Assembly (NCBI GenBank): GCA_009781425.1
Contig: WQYC01000002.1
Span: 62,001 to 126,000, forward strand
Length of the DNA: 64,000 nucleotides
From: Oscillospiraceae bacterium
GTDB taxonomy: Bacteria > Bacillota > Clostridia > Oscillospirales > Ruminococcaceae
Reading direction: 5' to 3'
A program made the translations under genes and the position numbers. Below the pieces are notes generated by a model. It saw nothing but the letters and a program-made list of their open reading frames with translations, was not told the DNA's origin and did not search any database. Shown piece after piece: positions 18,301 through 25,861 of this stretch; positions within the stretch are counted from its first letter, which is position 1; each line of letters opens with the position of its first letter.

Positions 18301-19429
18301 CGTGCTTATCTTTAACGCCAAAGAAAGTCAAGGACGTTTTATTACAATCCATGAACTCGTAGTTTTTATTCCAGAAGCCGATACAGAGCGGCGAGGAATC
18401 AAGCATAATCCGATTGCGCTCCTCTGCCCTGTTGCGTGAAGCAACGATACGCACAAGAATTAAGCTCAGCAGCGCAGAGAGCAGAAGCCCCAGCGAGCTG
18501 AGAAAAATCATCATCGTCCGTAAATTCTCGTAATAATTATCCATAGGGGAAGCAACCCCCATAAACCAGCCGTTTTCAAGCTCTCTGCCGGATATTATGT
18601 TTGTTTCTCCCGTATAGGTTCGTATTCTGTGCCCCGAAACGCTTTCATCGCTTTCAATAATTCGGACTAATTCAGCGTGTTCCTCCCCGAGTTCACTTAA
18701 ATGCACACCTAAAAAAGCTTCATTCGGGTGTGCCAAAAAATGCATACCGGAGTCAAATAACATCCAGTAGCTCTTTCTCTGACCTTGATTCATGGAAGCG
18801 AATTCATAGATTCTGTCTAATGCAACATCAATACAAATAATAGCCATACGGTTGCCGTCATAGTCAAATATGGGGCGCGCATATGAAAAAGTGAGTAACG
18901 TAATATCTTCCGCCGACGCCATATCCAAATACGGGTCGGTCATTACTGTTTCGCCGCTTGATTTATCAGCTTTTAAATACCACGGGCGTTCCTGCGATAC
19001 AAACCCCGGTATTGTCGTCCAGTCTAAATCGGGATATGCCCCGTTATATCCAAACCCGTCAAAAATATCAAAATATGCAAACACCGAAATGAACCCTATT
19101 ATTTCCCCCGATTTGAGCGCGTAATCAGTTGTGAACACCATATAATCCTTTATCTCGTCTAAATCAGCTCCGCGCAGCAACATTCCGCGTATAGTTTCGG
19201 ATACCATGCTAAGCATAGTCTCCAGCTCCTGCAAATTAGAATTAATTCGGGATTCCACATTGGTAAACATATCCTCCGCTTCCCGCTCTAAATGCATTCG
19301 CTCGAGATTTGCCCCGAACATATAGCTCGCCGCAACCATAATCGCAAACGCAATTACGACAAAAAGCACCTGTACATAAAGCAGGCGGCCGTTAAACATT
19401 CTAAAGGCATACGAACGAATTATAGACAT
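15308..19429 (-). CDS. Large hybrid sensor histidine kinase: dCACHE-PAS-GAF-PAS-HisKA-HATPase-REC-HPt
   Basis: 1373 aa. Two membrane segments (about 13-35 and 300-325) bracket an extracytoplasmic dCACHE ligand domain. Cytoplasmic part: PAS (about 340-450), GAF (465-630), a second PAS with a Cys cluster (SEICNTHKCGIACLK, about 700), HisKA ([14 protein letters not shown], about 775), HATPase (N and G boxes: NNLLSNAFKYTDEG, DTGVGM, GTGLGM), receiver (VLIVDD ... IFMDHMMPVMNG) and HPt (TTVHGMKSSLANIGE). It can run a whole His-Asp-His relay in one chain. Start ATG at 19429 with GGAGGAAG; overlaps the upstream HD-GYP regulator by 10 bases. The Cys-rich PAS could sense redox or bind a metal; untested. 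Confidence 0.93.
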   Translation of the reverse strand: MSIIRSYAFRMFNGRLLYVQVLFVVIAFAIMVAASYMFGANLERMHLEREAEDMFTNVESRINSNLQELETMLSMVSETIRGMLLRGADLDEIKDYMVFTTDYALKSGEIIGFISVFAYFDIFDGFGYNGAYPDLDWTTIPGFVSQERPWYLKADKSSGETVMTDPYLDMASAEDITLLTFSYARPIFDYDGNRMAIICIDVALDRIYEFASMNQGQRKSYWMLFDSGMHFLAHPNEAFLGVHLSELGEEHAELVRIIESDESVSGHRIRTYTGETNIISGRELENGWFMGVASPMDNYYENLRTMMIFLSSLGLLLSALLSLILVRIVASRNRAEERNRIMLDSSPLCIGFWNKNYEFMDCNKTSLTFFGVKDKHEYKARLVELIPEYQPDGMLSFEKKDIILQKAFDEGFYRLEWLNRTLDGEPAPVDLTMVRVRYKNDYVVVAYMRDLRDEKKMEKKVAEHGTLLTAVNNIAAELLPVGEEDASEDSLEKSLEHIGRCVDGDRVLMWRGTDNETLIQRSLWMSDYGATMPGLPADFELPYSLVPEWIGSFRQGKYINGPVSKLNSNMRAMLSPLGVVSVLIIPLYLNEKFWGIFTIDNCRVERVFSEEETGILKSAGLMMMHALNRSEMLEKINEEYTKKEELAHWYHSILDEIPLPISVTDEKMNWTFINRAVENFLGMKRKDLIGWQCSTWGSEICNTHKCGIACLKRGEKQTFFSQFGRSYKVNSEMLKDLNGEASGFIEIVQDITETESLFKKQAEAEAASNAKSAFLATVSHEIRTPMNTILGIAEIQLQNDKHPPEVDEAFNQICDSGDLLLNIINDILDVSKIEAGKLDIVPVKYDIPSLINDNAQLNYLRYESKPIKFKINLAPDTPQELFGDEFRIKQILNNLLSNAFKYTDEGEVELSVFVAPLDNQSDIEAEKFDTTLIIRVKDTGVGMTEQQINILFDEFTRFTEKRTAIGTGLGMSITKRLVDMMNGTIKVESEPDKGSVFEVSLPQKRTSEALCGEELSERFKNFSFKSRERLKKAQITREYMPYGSVLIVDDMIMNLQVAKGMMSPYSLKIETVMSGIEAVEIIKSGKKYDIIFMDHMMPVMNGIEATKEIRGLGYKEPIVALTANALAGQEEMFLQNGFDGFISKPIDSRELNTILNDFIRNRKPREIVEAARLEQSERERTEASRLPSVDNKFDIPDLGKYFAKDAESAVAVLEKLLPVIISEMANSEDMDLYVTTVHGMKSSLANIGERELSGAALKLEQAGIARNNKLISDKTPMFITVLKSLIEKFKPEDEKASDSVTDEDKAFLRGKLREIKSVCERLDKKRAKELLGEIKQKARTSALNIALDDIEVHLLHSAFKKAAAVAEEAGKSL

Positions 19430-20439
19430 AATGCTTCCTCCGCGAATTTGTCACTTATTTCAAGAAAAACATCGGTAATTTGCGGGTCGAAGTGGCTCCC
19501 CTTGCTTTCTGTTATGATTTTTATGGAGTCCTCATGTGTGAAGGCTTTTTTGTAAGGGCGGTCAGAGGTGAGCGCGTCATAAACGTCAACAATCGCCATA
19601 ATCCGCCCGTAAAGAGGAATTTCCTCGCCTTTTAAGGCGTAAGGATAACCCTTGCCGTCCCAGCGTTCATGGTGATACAGCGCGAAAAGCTTCGCGCTTT
19701 GAAGGAAGGCCTCATCTCCCGAATCTCTTTGAATTTCGCCGATAATTTTTTCACCCTCAAGCGGGTGGGTCTTAATCACGTCGAACTCCTCCGGCTCTAA
19801 CTTCCCGGGCTTGTTGAGTATTGAATCGGGTATAACGATTTTACCTACGTCGTGCAGGCGCGCGGAGGAAGCGACGGTTTCCAAGTCCCAGCCCTTCATT
19901 TCCTCTGAATAAACTCCGCGTTCTTTCATTGCCACCATGAGCATTTTTATGTATCTTGTTGTCCGCTCGATATGCTCACCTGTCATTGTATCGCGCTTTT
20001 CCACCACATTCGCCAAGGTTCCGACAATGCTGTCTCTGAGCTTTTTGAGGTTTTCGGTTCTTTTGCGGATTATATCTTCTATTTTGAGGTGAAATTTTAT
20101 GCGATTAAGTAAAACGGGCTCCGAAAAAGGCTTGCTGATAAAGTCAGACGCACCCATTTCAAAGCCGAGCGCTTCTGTTGTTGAGTCGTTTCTGCTTGTT
20201 AAAAATATAACAGGGATTCCGTCGTAGCGTGCGTCCGCTCTGAGCATTTTCATAGCGTCAAAGCCGTTTGTCCCCGGCATAAGTATATCTAAAAGGATTA
20301 AATCGGGTATAATTTCCTCAAGCAGCTCAAGCATAGCCGCAGCAGAAGGCAGCGTAAACACGCGGTAATGCTTAGCGAGCGAGCTCTCGGCGGTTAATAA
20401 ATTAACGTCGTTATCGTCAACAACGAATATTGTTTTCAT
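19420..20439 (-). CDS. Response regulator with HD-GYP cyclic-di-GMP phosphodiesterase domain
   Basis: 339 aa from the ATG at 20439, which has GGAGGT 9 bases upstream; the in-frame GTG at 20457 precedes that site and is rejected. Receiver domain at 1-120 (MKTIFVVDDND, LLDILMPGTNG, VIFLTSRND), then HD-GYP at about 145-335: TGEHIERTTRY, SARLHDVGKIVIPDSIL, YHHERWDGKGYP, DVYDALTSDRPYK. The HD and GYP residues are all present, so it should hydrolyse cyclic-di-GMP. It shares an operon with the hybrid kinase, whose HPt is the likely phosphodonor. Confidence 0.93.
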   Translation of the reverse strand: MKTIFVVDDNDVNLLTAESSLAKHYRVFTLPSAAAMLELLEEIIPDLILLDILMPGTNGFDAMKMLRADARYDGIPVIFLTSRNDSTTEALGFEMGASDFISKPFSEPVLLNRIKFHLKIEDIIRKRTENLKKLRDSIVGTLANVVEKRDTMTGEHIERTTRYIKMLMVAMKERGVYSEEMKGWDLETVASSARLHDVGKIVIPDSILNKPGKLEPEEFDVIKTHPLEGEKIIGEIQRDSGDEAFLQSAKLFALYHHERWDGKGYPYALKGEEIPLYGRIMAIVDVYDALTSDRPYKKAFTHEDSIKIITESKGSHFDPQITDVFLEISDKFAEEALCL

Positions 20440-20481
20440 TTTTGCAGATACCTCCACGTATAATACTTTATACTTATAATC

Positions 20482-20510
20482 ATTCTATCACATAAACAAT
20501 TTAAAGTCAA
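20482..20510 (-). promoter_or_regulatory. Promoter of the HD-GYP/kinase operon
   Basis: Minus strand: TTGACT (20510-20505), 17 bases, TAGAAT (20487-20482). Divergent from the phoU promoter. Confidence 0.65.
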
Positions 20511-20535
20511 CTTTAAATATTATTATAAAAAATAA

Positions 20536-20564
20536 TTGACCTCAGCGAAAAAGTGTAGTATAAT
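20536..20564 (+). promoter_or_regulatory. Promoter of phoU
   Basis: TTGACC (20536-20541), 17 bases, TATAAT (20559-20564), 40 bases before the phoU ATG. No Pho-box repeat is obvious. Confidence 0.75.
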
Positions 20565-20604
20565 CATAAGTAACTATCATTAATTTAAAAGGGAGACAGA
20601 TATT

Positions 20605-21261
20605 ATGAGAAATATATTTGACGAGCAGTTAAAGGAATTAAACAGCAAGCTAATCGACATGAGCACGAACATTGTTCACTCGATTTCCGCCGCTGTTGAG
20701 GCGTTGCTCACGCAGAACGTCGAGCTCGCGGGAACGGTTAAGGCGGACGAAAGACTCAGCGATAAGCAGGAAAAGCATATTGAAACGCTCTGCTTTGAGC
20801 TGCTTCTGCGCCATCAGCCTGTTGCGGGAGACCTGCGGATTATTTCTGCCGCGCTCAAAATGATTACAGACATGGAGAGAATCGCTGACCAAGCCGAGGA
20901 CATCGCCGAAATTTCAAAGTATCTCGCCGACAAATCGTATATTAAACAACCCGAGGACATTGCAAAAATGGCGGTTGCAACGAAAAAAATGCTCACAGAA
21001 AGCATTGATTCCTTCGTAAACCGCGACTTAGAGCTTGCGAAGTCTGTGCTTGTGCATGACGACGTGGTTGACGACCTGTTCAGAAAAATCAGAAACGATT
21101 TAACCGCGTTGATTCACGCGAATCCTGACAACGGCGAGCAGGCGCTCGATTTGCTTATGGTTGCGAAATACCTTGAAAGAATCGGCGACCATGCTTCAAA
21201 TATTGCCGAGTGGGTTATATTCATGATAACGGGAGAACATAAAGGAAACGAGACTTCGTAA
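20605..21261 (+). CDS. phoU: Phosphate signalling protein PhoU
   Basis: 218 aa, the family's usual length: two three-helix PhoU repeats. Signatures are FDEQLKELNSKLIDM at the start, KMITDMERIADQAEDIAE in the first repeat and AKYLERIGDHASNIAEWV in the second; the E/D-rich E.I.D motifs bind metal clusters. PhoU restrains the Pst transporter and the PhoR kinase. No pst or phoBR genes are adjacent, which is unusual. Start behind GGGAGA. Confidence 0.93.
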   Translation: MRNIFDEQLKELNSKLIDMSTNIVHSISAAVEALLTQNVELAGTVKADERLSDKQEKHIETLCFELLLRHQPVAGDLRIISAALKMITDMERIADQAEDIAEISKYLADKSYIKQPEDIAKMAVATKKMLTESIDSFVNRDLELAKSVLVHDDVVDDLFRKIRNDLTALIHANPDNGEQALDLLMVAKYLERIGDHASNIAEWVIFMITGEHKGNETS

Positions 21262-21306
21262 TTCTAACATATTCTCGTTTAATTCTGTCGAATCATGGTG
21301 AGTTTT

Positions 21307-22542
21307 ATGAGAATTGCTCTTTTTACCGAAACGTATCTCCCCGTTATTAACGGCGTAGTCACGCACGTAAAAACGCTTAAAGAAGGGCTCGAAAGGCTCG
21401 GTCATAGGGTTTTAATCGTTACAGCCGATTCAAACGTTAAAAAGCACGAAATAGACAGCGGCGTTATGTACTGCCCCGCGGTTAAAATCCGCAGAATTTA
21501 CAACTACGACGCCGCTTCACCCATAAGCCCGAAAAGAGTAAAATTTCTTCGGGCTTTTAAGCCCGATTTAATCCATATTCACAACGAATTCGGCATAGGT
21601 ATGTCGGGTATGCTGATTGCGAAAATTTTGAAAATCCCGCTTGTGTACACGCTGCACACCATGTACGACGATTATATTTATTACGTTGCGAACAGGTATT
21701 TCTGTAAATTCATTACCGCCGCTACGCATAAATATGCAAAGGTTCTCGCGAATCAAGCAGGCGCGCTGATTGGACCTTCTAAAAAAGTCGGAGAGTTTTT
21801 CAAGAAATGCGGCGTAAAAAAGAGCGTCAATGTAATCCCCAACACCGCAGAAACGGACATTTTCAACCCCGCACTCATAGAAGCGAGTGCAAGAAAAGCT
21901 CTTCGCGAAAGATTCGGCTTTACCGACAGCGACTTTGTTTTTTGCTTCTGTGGGCGGCTCGGCAAGGAAAAAAATATTTCGTGGCTGATTGAAAGCTGGG
22001 CAAAGCGCGTGAAGCGCGAGGACGGCTTAAAGCTGCTGATTATCGGTGACGGGCCTTACTATGAACAGCACACAGATGAAATTAAAAGCTTAAACGCCTG
22101 CGATACTATTACTCTCGCCGGAAAGGTCGAGCACGCGGACTTGCCGCCTTATTATGCGGCTTGCGACGCTTATGTGACCGCTTCGCTCACCGAAAATCAT
22201 TCGATTTCGATGCTTGAAGCGATGTGCATGAAGCTGCCTGTTTTGCATATTAAGGACGAGCTGAACGCGGGACAAGTCGTAGACGGCGTGAGCGGCTACG
22301 GCTTCAGCAACGGCGACGAAATGTACGCGCTTTTGCAAAAGCTCCGCGATTTGCCGAAAGATAAGCTCGCCGAATTCGGCGAATCCACGCGAAGCTCGGT
22401 AATTAATTCGGGTTCAGCGAACATGGCGCGGGATATTTTGAAAATTTATGAGTTTGTGATTATAAATTACGCGCGGCAAAGAAGAGCAAGGGCTTTGCGG
22501 AAATTGCGGTTAAAGCCGCGGACGAAAAGGAAAAAGACATGA
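21307..22542 (+). CDS. GT4-family glycosyltransferase (diacylglycerol glucosyltransferase-like)
   Basis: 411 aa from the ATG at 21307 (MRIALFTETYLPVINGV); an in-frame ATG at 21295 has no ribosome site. GT-B fold: N-terminal acceptor half with IHIHNEFGIG and VYTLHTMYDDY, C-terminal donor half with FCGRLGKEKNI and the GPYYE loop, and the retaining EX7E-like motif ENHSISMLEAMCMKLPV. The closest remembered relatives are 1,2-diacylglycerol 3-glucosyltransferases that build membrane glycolipids and lipoteichoic acid anchors. The nearby cardiolipin synthase supports a lipid role. Its last four bases overlap the next gene (ATGA). Confidence 0.88.
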   Translation: MRIALFTETYLPVINGVVTHVKTLKEGLERLGHRVLIVTADSNVKKHEIDSGVMYCPAVKIRRIYNYDAASPISPKRVKFLRAFKPDLIHIHNEFGIGMSGMLIAKILKIPLVYTLHTMYDDYIYYVANRYFCKFITAATHKYAKVLANQAGALIGPSKKVGEFFKKCGVKKSVNVIPNTAETDIFNPALIEASARKALRERFGFTDSDFVFCFCGRLGKEKNISWLIESWAKRVKREDGLKLLIIGDGPYYEQHTDEIKSLNACDTITLAGKVEHADLPPYYAACDAYVTASLTENHSISMLEAMCMKLPVLHIKDELNAGQVVDGVSGYGFSNGDEMYALLQKLRDLPKDKLAEFGESTRSSVINSGSANMARDILKIYEFVIINYARQRRARALRKLRLKPRTKRKKT

Positions 22543-23123
22543 GAAAAATAATTGCATTAGTTTGCATGACAGGCATTATGACCGCGACCACGAACGACGC
22601 GTTGGATATTCTGCGGCACGTTGCGGGGCTTCAGCGAATGTCCGCTGAACGCGCATGGCAGCTTGATTTAGACCAAAATAATATAACTACAGCAGACGCA
22701 CTTAAAATTTTAGAGGGCTTGGCAGGGCTCGCTGAGCTTGCGCCTATCCCGCCTCTCCCCGAACCGCTCGAGCCTTTATCGCAAGAAATGGAATTGAGAA
22801 TCAAAGCTGACCGGATAGAACAATTGCTTGAAAGGACGCCTGTTCACCTTCTTCCCGAAGAGGGCTTTAGCATTGATGGTGTTTTAATTTTTCGTTATTT
22901 CGGAACTTACAGTGATAGTGTAACTTTAATTATAGAAGATGCTTATACACGCACAGCAGGGTTTTGGGAAGCGGAGATTGCAGGTTATAATTTTGAGGGT
23001 AGTCGAAGCATAATGGTTTGGAATGACGGACAATTTTATAGTCTTTGCAAGGCTTATGATGAAGGGTTTCTTACAACAGAGGATATAAAAACTATTCACT
23101 TTTATTTTAACACCCATAGATAA
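22539..23123 (+). CDS. Dockerin-like protein with YFGTY domain (paralogue of 12007-12633)
   Basis: 194 aa. A very short hydrophobic N terminus (MRKIIALVCMTGIMTA) runs straight into a dockerin-like module at about 17-68 (NDALDILRHVAG, then LDLDQNNITTADAL). A Pro-rich linker leads to a C-terminal domain (about 85-194) with FRYFGTYSD, GFWEAEIAGYNF, SIMVWNDGQFYSL and TTEDIKTIHFYFN, matching the domain of the 12007-12633 protein. The signal peptide is shorter than normal, so export is less certain. The ATG overlaps the glycosyltransferase stop. Confidence 0.75.
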   Translation: MRKIIALVCMTGIMTATTNDALDILRHVAGLQRMSAERAWQLDLDQNNITTADALKILEGLAGLAELAPIPPLPEPLEPLSQEMELRIKADRIEQLLERTPVHLLPEEGFSIDGVLIFRYFGTYSDSVTLIIEDAYTRTAGFWEAEIAGYNFEGSRSIMVWNDGQFYSLCKAYDEGFLTTEDIKTIHFYFNTHR

Positions 23124-23148
23124 TCAACAAGAACAGGCATAGAAACTA

Positions 23149-24675
23149 ATGAAAAGAATCTTAAATTTACTGACGAGCAGAGCTTTTGTTGTCAGCGCGC
23201 TGATGTTTTTTGAAATCGCGCTGATAGTTCTTGCCGCCATTTTTTTATACAGGCTTTTTCTGCCATTTGTCGTTTTGTTCTCGCTCGCGAACATCATCAT
23301 TGTAATAGGTATAATCAGCAGAAACAACAACCCGATGTTCAAAATTGCGTGGATTGTCCCTGTGCTTCTGATTCCTGTTGCGGGCGCGCTTTTTTATATT
23401 ATGTTCGGGCGCACGCACCTCAACAAAAAAAACACGCGAAAGCTCACGCTCGCTTACAATAGCGCGACTGACTTTTTCACCGCGAATAACGAGCTTCTCT
23501 CCCGTCTTTTCGTCAAGAATCCGAATATAATCCGCGAGGCTTATTATATCATGAAGTGCTCCTGCACGGATATTTTTGAGTTTACTGAAACTGAGTATTT
23601 ATCGCCCGGAAACATCTTTTTTGACAAGCTTGTCTTTGAATTAAAGAAAGCAAAAAAATTCATTTTCATCGAGTATTTCATCATAAACGAAGGCGAAATG
23701 TGGGAGACGATTAAACATATTTTAGCTGAAAAAGCGAGTAACGGCGTTGAAATCCGCGTGCTTTACGACGATATGGGCTCGGCAATGAGCGGCGTTTCGC
23801 CCGCGTTTCAGCAGGAATTACGTAAGCTCGGCTTCACTGTCGCGGTGTTCAACCCGTACAAGCCGTCGCTCGACAAATTTCTCAACTACCGCGACCACAG
23901 GAAAATCTGCATTATAGACGGGAAAGCCGCTTTCACAGGCGGAATAAACATAGCTGACGAGGACATCGGCATTAACGACCGCTTAGGTCATTGGCAGGAC
24001 AGCGGAATTATGCTGCGCGGCGACGCGGTAAACCGCGTGACTGTCATGTTTTTGCAAATGTGGACCTTCACGACGGACGAACCGCCGAGGTACGCCGATT
24101 ACATGGTTGATTTCAAAGCAAATCACGACGGCTACGTGATTCCTTTTTCGGACGAGCCGCTGATTCAAGACCTCATCTGCGAGAGCGCGTACATTAATAT
24201 AATCTCGAATGCAACTAAGTACGTTTATATCAACGCGCCTTATTTAATCATCGACCAAAACGTTACAAGCGCGCTGATTCGTGCGGCGAAAAGCGGAATC
24301 GACGTGAAAATCATCACCCCCGGCACACCCGACAAAAAGCTGATTTATTACATGACACAGTCGAATTACAAGGATTTAATCGAGGCGGGTGTTGAAATCT
24401 ACGAATTCACGCCCGGGTTTATCCACAACAAAACCATAATTTCCGACGACGAGAAGGCAATCGTCGGCACAGCGAACTTCGATTACCGCAGCTTTTATCT
24501 GCATTTTGAAAACGGCGTCTGGCTTTACGGCTCAAAGGCTGTTTTGCAAGCGAAATCATCTTTCGAGAATTCATTAGCGCAATCCCGCATGGTTACATGG
24601 GAGCAAATAGAAAATACGCCGTTCGGACGAAGACTGCTCTGCTCGCTTTTGCAGGTTTTCGCGCCGTTGTTCTAA
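23149..24675 (+). CDS. cls: Cardiolipin synthase (phospholipase D family)
   Basis: 508 aa. Two N-terminal membrane helices (about 10-33 and 38-57) and then two HKD half-sites: HRKICIIDGKAAFTGGIN (about 247) and HNKTIISDDEKAIVGTANFD (about 425). It condenses two phosphatidylglycerol molecules to cardiolipin. Length and layout are standard for the Gram-positive ClsA type. Start ATG 25 bases after the dockerin gene; the ribosome site is weak, suggesting coupled translation in the same operon. Confidence 0.95.
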   Translation: MKRILNLLTSRAFVVSALMFFEIALIVLAAIFLYRLFLPFVVLFSLANIIIVIGIISRNNNPMFKIAWIVPVLLIPVAGALFYIMFGRTHLNKKNTRKLTLAYNSATDFFTANNELLSRLFVKNPNIIREAYYIMKCSCTDIFEFTETEYLSPGNIFFDKLVFELKKAKKFIFIEYFIINEGEMWETIKHILAEKASNGVEIRVLYDDMGSAMSGVSPAFQQELRKLGFTVAVFNPYKPSLDKFLNYRDHRKICIIDGKAAFTGGINIADEDIGINDRLGHWQDSGIMLRGDAVNRVTVMFLQMWTFTTDEPPRYADYMVDFKANHDGYVIPFSDEPLIQDLICESAYINIISNATKYVYINAPYLIIDQNVTSALIRAAKSGIDVKIITPGTPDKKLIYYMTQSNYKDLIEAGVEIYEFTPGFIHNKTIISDDEKAIVGTANFDYRSFYLHFENGVWLYGSKAVLQAKSSFENSLAQSRMVTWEQIENTPFGRRLLCSLLQVFAPLF

Positions 24676-24686
24676 AGGACAAAAAT

Positions 24687-25160
24687 ATGACAAAAAGAGA
24701 AGCGCAGAAACTCGACCTCCCTGCTCTGCTTGAGCTTTACAAGCACCTTGAAGTCGACCCGATTCCCGAAGTTAACGAGCGTAGCTCTGCAATTTGGGAG
24801 GAGATTTTATCCGACAAAAATCATCATGTGCTGTTAATCGAAGATAAATTCCCCTCCGTGGAGGGGTGCCCGAAGGGCGGGGTGGTTGCTGTCGCTACTT
24901 GTGTTCTGCTCATCGTGCCGAATTTAACAAGAAACGCGCGTCCATATGCCTTAATCGAAAACGTCGTCACCCACCCCGACGCACGCAAAAAAGGTTACGG
25001 GAAAGCGGTTTTAGATTACGCGAAAGAAATCGCAATTGCCCATAACTGCTACAAAATCATGCTCATGACAAGCAGAAAAGACGAAGCGACACTGCGGTTT
25101 TACGAGAACTGCGGTTATAACTGCACGGACAAAACTGCGTTCATTCATTGGCTGTCATGA
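24687..25160 (+). CDS. GNAT-family N-acetyltransferase with repeat-encoded insertion
   Basis: 157 aa from the ATG at 24687 (AAAGGA upstream). GNAT fold: N-terminal helix pair (LDLPALLELYKHL), strand HVLLIED, strand VAVATCVLLIVPNL, then the acetyl-CoA loop VVTHPDARKKGYGKAVLDY and the C-terminal YENCGYN motif. Between the second and third strands a segment FPSVEGCPKGGVV is encoded by a palindromic element (24847-24887); it would extend a surface loop and need not destroy function. Substrate unknown. The upstream stretch from 24597 belongs to the cls gene and is not used. Confidence 0.88.
   Translation: MTKREAQKLDLPALLELYKHLEVDPIPEVNERSSAIWEEILSDKNHHVLLIEDKFPSVEGCPKGGVVAVATCVLLIVPNLTRNARPYALIENVVTHPDARKKGYGKAVLDYAKEIAIAHNCYKIMLMTSRKDEATLRFYENCGYNCTDKTAFIHWLS
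24847..24887 (+). repeat. Dispersed palindromic element, family A, copy 3 (in frame in GNAT gene)
   Basis: AATTCCCCTCC, GT, GGAGGGGTG, second stem CCCG-aa-GGGC, then GGGGTGGTT. Same outer parts as 5416-5462 and 5485-5530, with a shorter second stem. Confidence 0.75.
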
Positions 25161-25861
25161 AATACAGGGCAGAAATCACAACAAAAGAACAGCTTTCGGC
25201 GGCTTTAGCTACAAGCGCGTTCAAGTACATATACGCGCCGATGGAGTTTTTAAACGAAAAAACACAAGAAAAACAACAAATTATCGCCGTTCCGCCCGTG
25301 TTTCTCGGCGGGAATGAGCCGCGAATCGCCGAAGAACTGCGAAAATTAAAAGAAGCAGGCTTCAAAGGCGCGCTGGCGCATAGCTTGGGGCATATCGAGC
25401 TTATAAAAAGCGCAGGACTTTCCGCGCATGGCGGCTTCCGCCTCAACATCACAAACAGCATTGCGCTGAAGCAGTACGAAGAAATGGGTTTGGCAGACAG
25501 CATTTTTTCAGTTGAGCTGCCTTTTAAAAGCATGAAGCATATTGCGCCTGGCGGCTCGCCGGTAGGAATCATGGCTTACGGGCATTTGCCGCTGATGATT
25601 TGCCGCCGTTGTCCTGTTCGCGACGATAAGCACTGCGGGAAAAGCGGCTGTAACTCGCTCACAGACAGACTCGGGATTAAATTCCGCACTTATTGCAGGC
25701 TTGGCGAGAGCGAGATTTTGAATCCCGTTCCGCTTGTTTTGAGCGATTACGACAAAGCTCCTGCAGACTTCTGCGTTCTGCGGTTTTCCGCGGGTGAAAA
25801 GCCCGATGTAGGGGCGCGCATTGCGCGTCCGACTTTCACGAGAGGATTGTACAATAAATGA
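25157..25861 (+). CDS. Stand-alone C-terminal portion of a U32-type peptidase family protein
   Basis: 234 aa from the ATG at 25157, overlapping the GNAT stop (ATGA). The pattern matches the second half of the large clostridial U32 proteins: IIAVPPVFLGGNEPRIAEEL, GFKGALAHSLGHIELIKSAG, FRLNITNSIALKQYEEMG, MAYGHLPLMICRRCPV, CGKSGCNSLTDRLG, then EILNPVPLVLSDYD. U32 members include tRNA hydroxylation factors and collagenase-like proteins; the Cys group (CRRC, DKHCGKSGC) suggests an iron-sulfur or metal site. The N-terminal half usually present is absent. The last residues (DVGARIARP) are encoded by a family-B hairpin, so the native C terminus was replaced. Confidence 0.75.
   Translation: MKYRAEITTKEQLSAALATSAFKYIYAPMEFLNEKTQEKQQIIAVPPVFLGGNEPRIAEELRKLKEAGFKGALAHSLGHIELIKSAGLSAHGGFRLNITNSIALKQYEEMGLADSIFSVELPFKSMKHIAPGGSPVGIMAYGHLPLMICRRCPVRDDKHCGKSGCNSLTDRLGIKFRTYCRLGESEILNPVPLVLSDYDKAPADFCVLRFSAGEKPDVGARIARPTFTRGLYNK
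25808..25831 (+). repeat. Dispersed hairpin element, family B, copy 2
   Basis: GTA, stem GGGGCGCGC, loop ATT, GCGCGTCC, G (one G-U pair). It lies inside the 3' end of the U32-like gene, 10 codons before the stop. Confidence 0.65.
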
